Shown: piece by piece, positions 1-6,348 of the stretch
Layout of the letters: each line of letters starts with the position of its first letter
Numbering within the stretch: the first letter of the stretch is position 1
From: Gammaproteobacteria bacterium
Lineage (GTDB): Bacteria; Pseudomonadota; Gammaproteobacteria; Poriferisulfidales; Oxydemutatoraceae
DNA: 17,348 nucleotides
Assembly: GCA_007570905.1 (NCBI GenBank)
Contig: RKSI01000057.1
Location: 1 to 17,348, forward strand
Direction: 5' to 3'
The notes under the pieces: generated by a model
Told to the model about the DNA's origin: nothing
Databases searched by the model: none
The model's input: the letters and a program-made list of their open reading frames with translations, nothing else
Translations under genes and position numbers: made by a program

Positions 1-407
1 CCCAAAGTCAGGTTGACTTCGTTGTATTCGTCGTCGAAGTGGTCGGTGTACTGGTAGGTCGTGTAGCCGACGCCGAGCGTCGCGATGTCGTGCACCGCGA
101 ACGACGCGCCCGCATACAAGTCATACTCGGCGCCGCCGCCGGTGCCGCCTTCCTCCTCCGACCGCAGGTCGGCGGCCCAGGCGCCGATGTAGAACGGCCC
201 GTATTCCACATCAATCCCGCCGTTGGCGGCGGAATGGGATTGTTTCAGCCCGCGGAAAATGTATTGCGACAGAAAGCCGACATTGGCGGAAACCGCCAGT
301 TCATAGCCTTCGCCGTCGCCGGCGACAGCCGCCGGATGCGGCGCCGCCGCCAGCGCGGCGATGGACAGGGCCGTCACGGCCCGCAAGGATTGGAAAAGTT
401 TCATCAT
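1..407 (-). CDS. TorF family putative outer-membrane porin (Gcw_chp type), 3' end outside the window
   Basis: Read on the minus strand, this frame gives 135 residues plus two bases and continues past the left edge. It begins MMKLFQSLRAVTALSIAALA, a Sec signal peptide with likely cleavage near PAAVA|GDGEG. The mature part opens with VSANVGFLSQYIFRGLKQS, then GGIDVEYGPFYIGAW and EYDLYAGASF...IATLGVGYTTYQY. These alternating beta-strand segments are typical, from memory, of the TIGR02001/Gcw_chp (TorF) family of small outer-membrane barrels. The product should sit in the outer membrane; its substrate is unknown. Two adjacent ATGs (407 and 404) are available. The AAGGGGG Shine-Dalgarno is only 2-3 nt from the first and 5-6 nt from the second, so 404 may be the true start. 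The gene diverges from the S41 protease gene across about 210 nt. Family assignment is fairly secure; specific function is not. Confidence 0.82.
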   Translation of the reverse strand, partial: MMKLFQSLRAVTALSIAALAAAPHPAAVAGDGEGYELAVSANVGFLSQYIFRGLKQSHSAANGGIDVEYGPFYIGAWAADLRSEEEGGTGGGAEYDLYAGASFAVHDIATLGVGYTTYQYTDHFDDEYNEVNLTL

Positions 408-576
408 GACCCCCTTGGTTTTGATGGTTTGGGTTCTCCTGCCCTGTATAAAAGCAAGAAACGCGCCAAGCCCCGTTTTGCCTTGAAAAACAAGGGTCGG
501 GCGCCGTTTCCGGCCCGCCGCCGCCGCGCCGCGCGCCCCGCCGCCGCACACGCAATGCACCGCCGGGTGAATCCTT

Positions 577-582
577 TATAAT
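577..582 (+). promoter_or_regulatory. candidate -10 element (TATAAT) upstream of the S41 protease gene
   Basis: A perfect TATAAT lies 38 nt upstream of the protease ATG, inside otherwise GC-rich intergenic DNA, so a transcript would have a leader of about 30 nt. No good -35 match is seen 16-18 nt upstream, where the bases read roughly AATGCA. The rest of the 408-620 gap holds a GC-rich stretch and a small perfect hairpin, CCTTG-AAAAA-CAAGG, at 481-495. That hairpin would lie upstream of the divergent porin gene. The promoter is inferred from one element only. Confidence 0.35.
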
Positions 583-620
583 GAAACGCCACGGTTTTCC
601 CGGACCACAAGAGAGAACAA

Positions 621-1865
621 ATGAAAAACAGAGAAACATTCAGGCACAAACTGCTCGCGTTCGCGCTGGCGGTGCTGGTGGTGGCGGCGTTCGGCGGCGT
701 CACCTACGAGTCGCCTTCGGCCAATGTCAAACTCCCGGTCAAGGAACTGCGCTTGTTCAGCGACATCTACGCGCGCGTCAAGAGCAGTTATGTTGACGAG
801 GTGGCCGACGAGAAACTGATTGAGGGCGCCATCAACGGCATGTTGGGCGAACTCGACCCGTATTCCGTCTATGTGAAGGAGCAGTCCTACAAGGACATGC
901 AAATCGGCACCACCGGCAAGTTCGGCGGCCTCGGCATCGAGGTGGACATGGAGGGCGACTTTGTCAAGGTCATCGCGCCGATTGACGACACGCCCGCGCA
1001 ACGCGCCGGCATCGCCGCCGGCGACCTCATCGGCCAGATTGACGACAAGGTGGTCAAGGGCATGACGCTGTCGGAGGCGGTGGACCTGATGCGCGGGCAG
1101 ATCGGCACCGAGGTCACGCTGACGGTGCTGCGCGAAGGCGCCGACGAACCGCTGACCATAAAATTGACGCGCGCCGAGATCAAGATCAAGAGCGTGCGCG
1201 CGACGCTGCTCGAGCCGGACTTCGGCTACATCCGGGTTTCCAGGTTCCAGGAGCGCACATCGCAGGACATGCTGGCGCTGCTCGGCGGCCTGGTGAGCGA
1301 AAATAAGCGGCCCCTGCGCGGCCTGATTCTCGACCTCAGGAGCAACCCCGGCGGCGTGCTGGCCGAGGCGGTGCGCGTCGCCGACATCTTCCTGGGCGAC
1401 CAGAGTTTGATTGTCTATACCAAGGGCAGGCACCGCAACGCGGCGGTGGAATACAAGTCCAGCACCGGCGACCGCTCGGGCGCGTCGTCGCTGGTGGTGC
1501 TGATAGACAAAGGCTCGGCGTCGGGGTCGGAAATCGTCGCCGGCGCGCTGCAAGACCTGAAGCGCGCCGTCGTCATGGGCACCCGCTCGTTCGGCAAGGC
1601 GTCGGTGCAGATTATCCAGCAACTGGACGAGGGCAGCGCGCTGAAACTGACGACGGCGCGGTATTACACGCCGTCGGGCCGTTCAATTCACGAAGTCGGC
1701 ATCGCGCCCGACATTGAACTGGAGCCGATTGCGCTGACCGAAGAGGAAAAAGAGGCGCGCTCCAAAATCAGCCGCCGCGCCAACCTGAAGGCGTGGCTCG
1801 CCTACGACAACCAGGTCGGCGCCGCGCTCGACAAACTGAAACTGGTCGCCGCCAACGCCCAATAG
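621..1865 (+). CDS. ctpA: S41 family C-terminal processing peptidase (CtpA/Prc type)
   Basis: This 414-residue serine protease cleaves near the C-termini of envelope proteins; family members process or degrade periplasmic and peptidoglycan-remodelling proteins. Residues 10-29 form one hydrophobic signal or anchor segment, so the enzyme faces the periplasm. A PDZ domain spans about 96-180 (GKFGGLGIEVDMEGDFVKV, then AQRAGIAAGDLIGQI). The S41 core follows at about 195-370, with LILDLRSNPGG, GSASGSEI and GTRSFGKASVQ. By comparison with E. coli Prc (Ser452/Lys477), the catalytic pair should be Ser301 and Lys326, which have the same 25-residue spacing. Gln330 would be the third active-site residue. 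The length suits the short CtpA group rather than the long Prc group. The ATG is preceded by AGAGAGAA. An EnvC-like activator gene often precedes this family, but here the upstream neighbour is a divergent porin. The last codon is followed at once by a strong hairpin. Confidence 0.95.
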   Translation: MKNRETFRHKLLAFALAVLVVAAFGGVTYESPSANVKLPVKELRLFSDIYARVKSSYVDEVADEKLIEGAINGMLGELDPYSVYVKEQSYKDMQIGTTGKFGGLGIEVDMEGDFVKVIAPIDDTPAQRAGIAAGDLIGQIDDKVVKGMTLSEAVDLMRGQIGTEVTLTVLREGADEPLTIKLTRAEIKIKSVRATLLEPDFGYIRVSRFQERTSQDMLALLGGLVSENKRPLRGLILDLRSNPGGVLAEAVRVADIFLGDQSLIVYTKGRHRNAAVEYKSSTGDRSGASSLVVLIDKGSASGSEIVAGALQDLKRAVVMGTRSFGKASVQIIQQLDEGSALKLTTARYYTPSGRSIHEVGIAPDIELEPIALTEEEKEARSKISRRANLKAWLAYDNQVGAALDKLKLVAANAQ

Positions 1866-1868
1866 CCC

Positions 1869-1894
1869 GCCGCCGGGCAATGGCGCCCGGCGGC
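1869..1894 (+). terminator. GC hairpin directly after ctpA, probable terminator
   Basis: A perfect 10-bp inverted repeat (GCCGCCGGGC / GCCCGGCGGC) with a six-base AATGGC loop starts 4 nt after the ctpA stop codon. The downstream tract is only TCCTCTCT, not a clean U-run, so it may be a weak intrinsic terminator or a 3'-end stabiliser. It marks the 3' border of the native ctpA unit and stands just before the foreign methyltransferase segment. Confidence 0.6.
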
Positions 1895-1910
1895 TCCTCT
1901 CTGCGCCGGC

Positions 1911-2012
1911 AAGTCAGACGACAGCCTGTTCATTGTTGTTGAATGCAAAAGAAAGACGAAGAAAGACGGTCTGAAGCAACTCCAGGACTACCTCCGATTT
2001 TCCAAGGCAAAA
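1911..2012 (+). pseudogene. conserved coding remnant (HsdR_N-like, VECK motif) in frame with the methyltransferase, without its 5' end
   Basis: The methyltransferase frame stays open upstream of its first usable start. It reads KSDDSLFIVVECKRKTKK, then DGLKQLQDYLRFSKAKLG, and runs into GVWFNGEE. This matches, from memory, the distal part of the HsdR_N-like domain found at the N-terminus of this methylase family, including the E-x-K half of a PD-(D/E)xK signature. In the 15 codons between the ctpA stop at 1863-1865 and 1911 there is no ATG, GTG or TTG in frame. The proximal part of the domain, where the catalytic Asp would be, is missing because native ctpA sequence lies there. The stretch therefore looks like coding sequence cut at its 5' side, probably no longer translated unless a non-standard start (CTG 1926 or ATT 1932) is used. 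Confidence 0.7.
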
Positions 2013-4175
2013 TTGGGGGTTTGGTTCAATGGGGAAGAAAGACTCTTCATAAGAAAGTATGAGAAAGATGGCGAGGTTCTTTTCCCGGAAATCCCCAACA
2101 TCCCCAGAAACGGCGAGCGGTTGGAGGATATTGGCCGGTTCAGGCGGAGGGATTTGGCAATCCCGCATAACTTGAAAGTAGTTTTCCGGACTATCCGGAG
2201 CCATTTGGCTGCGAATACCGTTGGCGCCACCAGGGACGAGATGCTGGCTCAGCAACTAATCAATGTGATTTTCTGCAAGATATATGATGAAAGGTTCACC
2301 AGGAAAGATGAAATGGTGACCTTTCGCGCCGGTGTGGATGAAGACAGCGAAGACATTGCAGAAAGAATAAAAAAGATTTTTGAGAATGTAAAAGCCAAAT
2401 ATAGCGAGGTCATAGATTTCAGCGACAAAATTGACCTTGACAACAAGTCAATCACTTATATTGTCGGCGAATTGCAAAATTATTGCCTGACCTCGTCCGA
2501 GAGAGATGTCATAGCGGATGCTTTTGAAACATTCATAGGTTATGCGCTGAAAGGCGGGCAAGGGCAGTTTTTCACCCCGCGGAATGTGGTCAACCTGATG
2601 GTCGAAATTATAAAACCGCGCCCGGACCAATTGGTGATTGATCCTGCGTGCGGCTCAGGCGGCTTTCTTGTTGAAAGCCTTAAATACATCTGGGATTGCC
2701 TGGAAAATCAGGCCAAGGAATACGACTGGTCCGAATTGGCATTGCAAGAGGAAAAGCAAGCGGCTGCAATCAAAAATATCAGAGGCATCGAAAAAGACGC
2801 CTTCCTCAGCAAGGTTGCCAAAGCATATATGGCCATCATAGGCGATGGCAAAGGCGGAATATTCTGTGAAGACAGCCTGGAAGTGCGAAACAACTGGAAA
2901 GGGACAACAGCCCAAGGCATAGAGTTTGGGAAATTTGATGTGTTGCTGACGAACCCTCCTTTCGGCAAAGATATAAAAGTTGTGGGGGAGGAGAAGTTGG
3001 CGCAGTATGAATTGGCGAACAAATGGAAAAAGGAGGGAGACAAGTATGTGAAAACCGGCAAAAGGCATACTGAAATGCGCCCGGAAATATTGTTTATTGA
3101 AAGAAGTTTGGACTTCCTCAAGGATGGCGGCATCATGGGGATTATCTTGCCGGAGACATATTTCCATGCGCCGAGCGCAAGGCCGATAATGCAGTACATG
3201 GAACGGCACAATATCAAATGGGTAATTGATCTGCCGCACAATACTTTCAGGCCCAATAACAACGCAAAGTGCATAGCAATTATTCTGCAGAAAGGAAAAA
3301 CGCAGGATAAAAGCATCAATTTTGCGGTGGCGGAAGAGATGGGGCATGACCATCAAGGCAAGGAGATATATCGCTGGGACCCTGTCACCCAGAAAATTGA
3401 TCGAGAGCAATTGTGGGATGATGTCAGGCTGATTATGGAAGAGATTAAGTCAAACAGAAAGAACTACATTTTCTCTGTTGAGGCGGGTCGGGTGAAAAAG
3501 GGAAATATCTTTGTCCCGAGATACTATTGGCAAACGAGAGATGATGAAGTGGAAAAGATAGCGAAGAAGAAAGGGTTCAATCTAGTCTCTGTTAAAGAGC
3601 TGATTGACAAGGAGGCTGTCCAATTCTTTGACGGCCATGGTTCGCCGCCGGCTGAATATAAAGGCAGGGGTGAGTTCCCGTACATCCGTGTTAAAGACAT
3701 CGTCAATTGGGAGATTTACAAAGACCCGACATCAAGCATACCCGAGAATATATACAGGAGTGTAAAGGGGGGAAACAAGAACTTGCGGGTTGGCGACATA
3801 CTGTATGTAAGGCGCGGCAGTTACCGCATTGGAAGCGTGGCAATGGTCTCGCCATATGATGTTGATGTGCTGCTTACCAGAGAAATACTTGTTTTGAGGG
3901 TCAAAAAAGACAACGAGTATGGCCTTACTCCGCATTACCTTCTCTACCTGCTGTCACACCGCTTGGTGGCGATGCAAGCGTTCAACAAAGTGTTGATTGA
4001 AACAACGCTCCCCAACATAGCCGGCAGATGGCAGGAATTGAGGTTGCCGTTCTTCAAGGACTTTGCCGCAGGCGATGCCATCGTAAAGCAGATTGAAGGT
4101 GTCATTAAGGCAAAATGGAGCGCCACAAAGAAATTACATGCGGTTAAGAAAGAGTATGGGGAACTTGTTACATAA
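2013..4175 (+). CDS. N6-adenine DNA methyltransferase with C-terminal target-recognition domain (type I HsdM-HsdS-like fusion), N-terminally truncated
   Basis: This protein would methylate adenine in a specific DNA sequence using S-adenosylmethionine. From the TTG at 2013 it has 720 residues. Residues 1-50 are the end of an HsdR_N-like domain (GVWFNGEERLFIRK...EIPNIP). An HsdM-like helical region follows, then the N6-methylase core: QGQFFTPRNVV (183-193), SAM motif I DPACGSGGF (210-218) and catalytic motif IV NPPFG (314-318). Residues about 500-720 resemble one HsdS target-recognition half (GEFPYIRVKDI, LRVGDILYVRRGSYRIGSVA, a YLLYLLSHR region, TTLPNIAGRW), so methylation and specificity are on one chain. 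The TTG has AAGG 5 nt upstream, but homology continues upstream to about 1911, so a true full-length start is gone. The next in-frame ATG is at 2241. Composition is much AT-richer than both flanks, indicating transfer. No HsdR partner is present. It is convergent with ampG, 11 nt away. The catalytic motifs are intact, but expression is doubtful. Confidence 0.85.
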   Translation: MGVWFNGEERLFIRKYEKDGEVLFPEIPNIPRNGERLEDIGRFRRRDLAIPHNLKVVFRTIRSHLAANTVGATRDEMLAQQLINVIFCKIYDERFTRKDEMVTFRAGVDEDSEDIAERIKKIFENVKAKYSEVIDFSDKIDLDNKSITYIVGELQNYCLTSSERDVIADAFETFIGYALKGGQGQFFTPRNVVNLMVEIIKPRPDQLVIDPACGSGGFLVESLKYIWDCLENQAKEYDWSELALQEEKQAAAIKNIRGIEKDAFLSKVAKAYMAIIGDGKGGIFCEDSLEVRNNWKGTTAQGIEFGKFDVLLTNPPFGKDIKVVGEEKLAQYELANKWKKEGDKYVKTGKRHTEMRPEILFIERSLDFLKDGGIMGIILPETYFHAPSARPIMQYMERHNIKWVIDLPHNTFRPNNNAKCIAIILQKGKTQDKSINFAVAEEMGHDHQGKEIYRWDPVTQKIDREQLWDDVRLIMEEIKSNRKNYIFSVEAGRVKKGNIFVPRYYWQTRDDEVEKIAKKKGFNLVSVKELIDKEAVQFFDGHGSPPAEYKGRGEFPYIRVKDIVNWEIYKDPTSSIPENIYRSVKGGNKNLRVGDILYVRRGSYRIGSVAMVSPYDVDVLLTREILVLRVKKDNEYGLTPHYLLYLLSHRLVAMQAFNKVLIETTLPNIAGRWQELRLPFFKDFAAGDAIVKQIEGVIKAKWSATKKLHAVKKEYGELVT

Positions 4176-4186
4176 AACACACCCGC

Positions 4187-5572
4187 CTATCCGGGCCGCG
4201 TGAAGTATCCCGCCAGTTTTTTGCGGGCTGCCAGCAGCAGGGTCAGGGCCGGCAGCACCATCAGGGCGGTGATGATGAAAAATTGTTCCCAGGCGCCGCC
4301 GAGGGCGTCCACCAACTGGCCGCTGTGCGCCGACAGCGTGGTGCGCGCGAGGTTGCCGAGCGACGCCAGCAGCGCGTATTGCGTGGCGGTATAGACGCGC
4401 CCGCACAACTGCGAGATGAAGGCGACGAAGGCGACGGTGGAGATGGCGGTGGTGAACTGGTCGAGTATCACGGCGGCGGCGAACAGCGTGCGGTCGGGGC
4501 CGACGGCGGCGAGCCATGCGAACAGCAGGTTGGTCGAGGCCATTGCGATGCCGCAAATCAGCAGCCCGCGGAACAGGCCGAAGCGCACGCTGAACAGGCT
4601 GCCTATGACGGCGAACACGCTGATGGTGCCCCAGCCGATTAACTTGGAGTAGGTTGCGATGTCGGCCTCGCTGAAGCCGACATCGCGGTAGAACAGCAGC
4701 GACATCCGCCCCAGAAACGCCTCGCCGATCTTGAACAGGAACACAAAGCCCAGCAGCGTCAGCGCCGTGCGCGCGCCGTTGCTGCGGAAGAAGTCGGCGA
4801 GCGGCTCCCACACGCTCGCCACCAGCCACGCCGCCGCGCGCGTCGCCGCGCGCGCCTCGGCATGGCCCGCCGCCGGCATCCGCCCGAGCGCGTCGCGGCG
4901 CGCGCGCGCCTGCGCGGCGTCGCGTTCCTCGCCGCCGGCCTCGCGCACGAACATCAGCCCGGCGTTGCAGGCGACGACAAACAGCGTCATCAGCAAATAG
5001 GTCGTCTGCCACGGCTCGGCGGCGCCGGCGGTCTTCAGCCAGTCCACGCAATAAAGCGCGGCGGCGCCGCCGGCGTTGTAGCCGGTGTACCAGCCGACGG
5101 TCGCCATCGCCGCCGCCGCCGCCACCAGCGCCGTCTCGCTCTTGCCCACCAGTTCGATGCGCAGCGCGTCAATCGCCACATCCTGCGTCGCCGACGCCGC
5201 GGCGATGACGGCGACGGCGACGGCGACATGCCACAGGCCGGCGGCGGGCGACAGCCAGTACATCGCCGTCGTCGCAACCAGAATCACGGCCTGCATAACG
5301 ACAATCCATGCGCGGCGGTGGCCGAGGCGGCGCGTCAGCCACGGGATGCGCACGGCGTCGAGCAGCGGCGCCCACAGAAAGTTAAGCGCGTAGAACGAGA
5401 AGGCGTAGCCGAACAAGCCGATGGAACTCAGACTGTAGCCCTCGTCGCCGAGCCACAGCGACGCCAGCGAACTAATCAGAACCCACGGGAAACCGCTGAT
5501 GACGCCAATCAGCAGCACCTTCGCCAGGCGCGCGTCGGCATAGACGCGGAGTGTCGCGGCGCGGTCGTTCAA
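4187..5572 (-). CDS. ampG: AmpG-like muropeptide MFS permease
   Basis: This 461-residue, highly hydrophobic protein of the major facilitator superfamily should import GlcNAc-anhydroMurNAc-peptides from the periplasm for peptidoglycan recycling. The family signature is clear: an N-terminal helix ending LLIGVISGFPWVLISSLAS (20-38), LFGYAFSFYALNFLWAPLLD (53-72), and SATQDVAIDALRIE (127-140), where Asp131 and Asp135 match the conserved acidic pair of the family. A long hydrophilic central loop (about residues 210-250) separates two bundles of helices. The length is close to E. coli AmpG (491). A longer frame opens upstream, but it overlaps exodeoxyribonuclease III and has no homology there. The chosen start is the TTG at 5572, whose TTGA overlaps the TGA of the xth gene; it puts about 17 residues before the first helix, as in known AmpG. 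No Shine-Dalgarno is evident, so translation is probably coupled. Last gene of the minus-strand unit. Confidence 0.88.
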   Translation of the reverse strand: MNDRAATLRVYADARLAKVLLIGVISGFPWVLISSLASLWLGDEGYSLSSIGLFGYAFSFYALNFLWAPLLDAVRIPWLTRRLGHRRAWIVVMQAVILVATTAMYWLSPAAGLWHVAVAVAVIAAASATQDVAIDALRIELVGKSETALVAAAAAMATVGWYTGYNAGGAAALYCVDWLKTAGAAEPWQTTYLLMTLFVVACNAGLMFVREAGGEERDAAQARARRDALGRMPAAGHAEARAATRAAAWLVASVWEPLADFFRSNGARTALTLLGFVFLFKIGEAFLGRMSLLFYRDVGFSEADIATYSKLIGWGTISVFAVIGSLFSVRFGLFRGLLICGIAMASTNLLFAWLAAVGPDRTLFAAAVILDQFTTAISTVAFVAFISQLCGRVYTATQYALLASLGNLARTTLSAHSGQLVDALGGAWEQFFIITALMVLPALTLLLAARKKLAGYFTRPG

Positions 5573-6348
5573 GTGTCCAGGTCGTAGTCCAGCGTCAGCG
5601 GCGCGTGGTCGGAGAAGCGCCGTTTGGTGTAAATGGCCGCGCGCACCGCCGCGCCGCGCAGCCGCGGCGAGGTGACCTGGTAGTCGATGCGCCAGCCCAC
5701 ATTGTTCTCGCGCGCGCGCCCGCGGTTCGACCACCAGGTGTATTGATCGGGTTCCGCGCAGACTTCGCGGAACGCGTCGTTGTAGCCGAGCGGCCCGAAC
5801 AGGCGCTCCATCCACGCGCGCTCCTCCGGCAGAAAGCCGGAGTTCTTGAGGTTGCCGCGCCAGTTTTTCAGGTCAATCTTCTTGTGCGCGATGTTCCAGT
5901 CGCCGCAGATGATGTAGTCGCGCCGCCGCCGTTTCAGTTTCACCAGATGGCGCCCGAACTCGTCGAGAAAGCGGAACTTGGCCTGCTGGCGCTCGTCGCC
6001 GGACGAGCCGGACGGCGCGTAGAGCGACACCACCGACAGCGCGCCGAGCCGCGCCTCGATGTAGCGCCCCTCGCGGTCGAACTCGTCGCTGCCGAAGCCC
6101 TCGATGACATCGTCGGGGCGGCGCCGCGAATACAGCGCAACGCCGCTGTAGCCTTTCTTGTTGCGCGCGTCGTGGTAATGGCAGTGCCAGGCCGGCGGAT
6201 GAAACACGGCGTCGCTCAACTGCCCGACCTGCGCCTTCAGTTCCTGGATGCAGACGAAGTCGGCCTTCTGCGCCCGCAGCCAGTCGAAAAAGCCCTTGGA
6301 TGAAGCCGAGCGAATGCCGTTGGCGTTGAGGGTGATGACGCGCGTCAC
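5569..6348 (-). CDS. xth: exodeoxyribonuclease III (AP endonuclease family 1)
   Basis: A 259-residue enzyme of base-excision repair. It cuts DNA at abasic sites and removes 3'-blocking groups and nucleotides. All catalytic residues of E. coli ExoIII can be matched: Asn8 and Asn10 in LNANG (Asn7), Glu36 in CIQELK (Glu34), Tyr110 in SLYAPSG (Tyr109), Asp150 and Asn152 in GDWNIAH (Asp151/Asn153), Asp222 in WRIDYQ (Asp229) and the Asp247-His248 pair in SDHAPL (Asp258-His259). The FLPEERAWMERL segment is also typical. The start is GTG at 6348: its GTGA overlaps the stop codon of the upstream RND permease, and the next residues TRVITLNANG align with the family N-terminus. A longer frame reaching 6588 is only read-through of the RND region. 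Its own stop overlaps the TTG of ampG, so it sits translationally coupled between two membrane transporter genes. Confidence 0.95.
   Translation of the reverse strand: MTRVITLNANGIRSASSKGFFDWLRAQKADFVCIQELKAQVGQLSDAVFHPPAWHCHYHDARNKKGYSGVALYSRRRPDDVIEGFGSDEFDREGRYIEARLGALSVVSLYAPSGSSGDERQQAKFRFLDEFGRHLVKLKRRRRDYIICGDWNIAHKKIDLKNWRGNLKNSGFLPEERAWMERLFGPLGYNDAFREVCAEPDQYTWWSNRGRARENNVGWRIDYQVTSPRLRGAAVRAAIYTKRRFSDHAPLTLDYDLDT

Noticed and set aside
481..495. Hairpin CCTTG-AAAAA-CAAGG as a terminator
   Set aside because: The stem is only 5 bp, has no adjacent T-run on either strand, and lies between divergent genes where no terminator is expected.
2013..4175. Complete type I restriction system or a wider defence island
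   Set aside because: No HsdR, helicase, separate HsdS, toxin or phage gene is present. The flanking genes on both sides are ordinary envelope genes.
5573..5815. Longer AmpG start up to 5815
   Set aside because: The added residues are Arg-rich out-of-frame ExoIII sequence. The TTG overlapping the xth stop gives a normal AmpG N-terminus.
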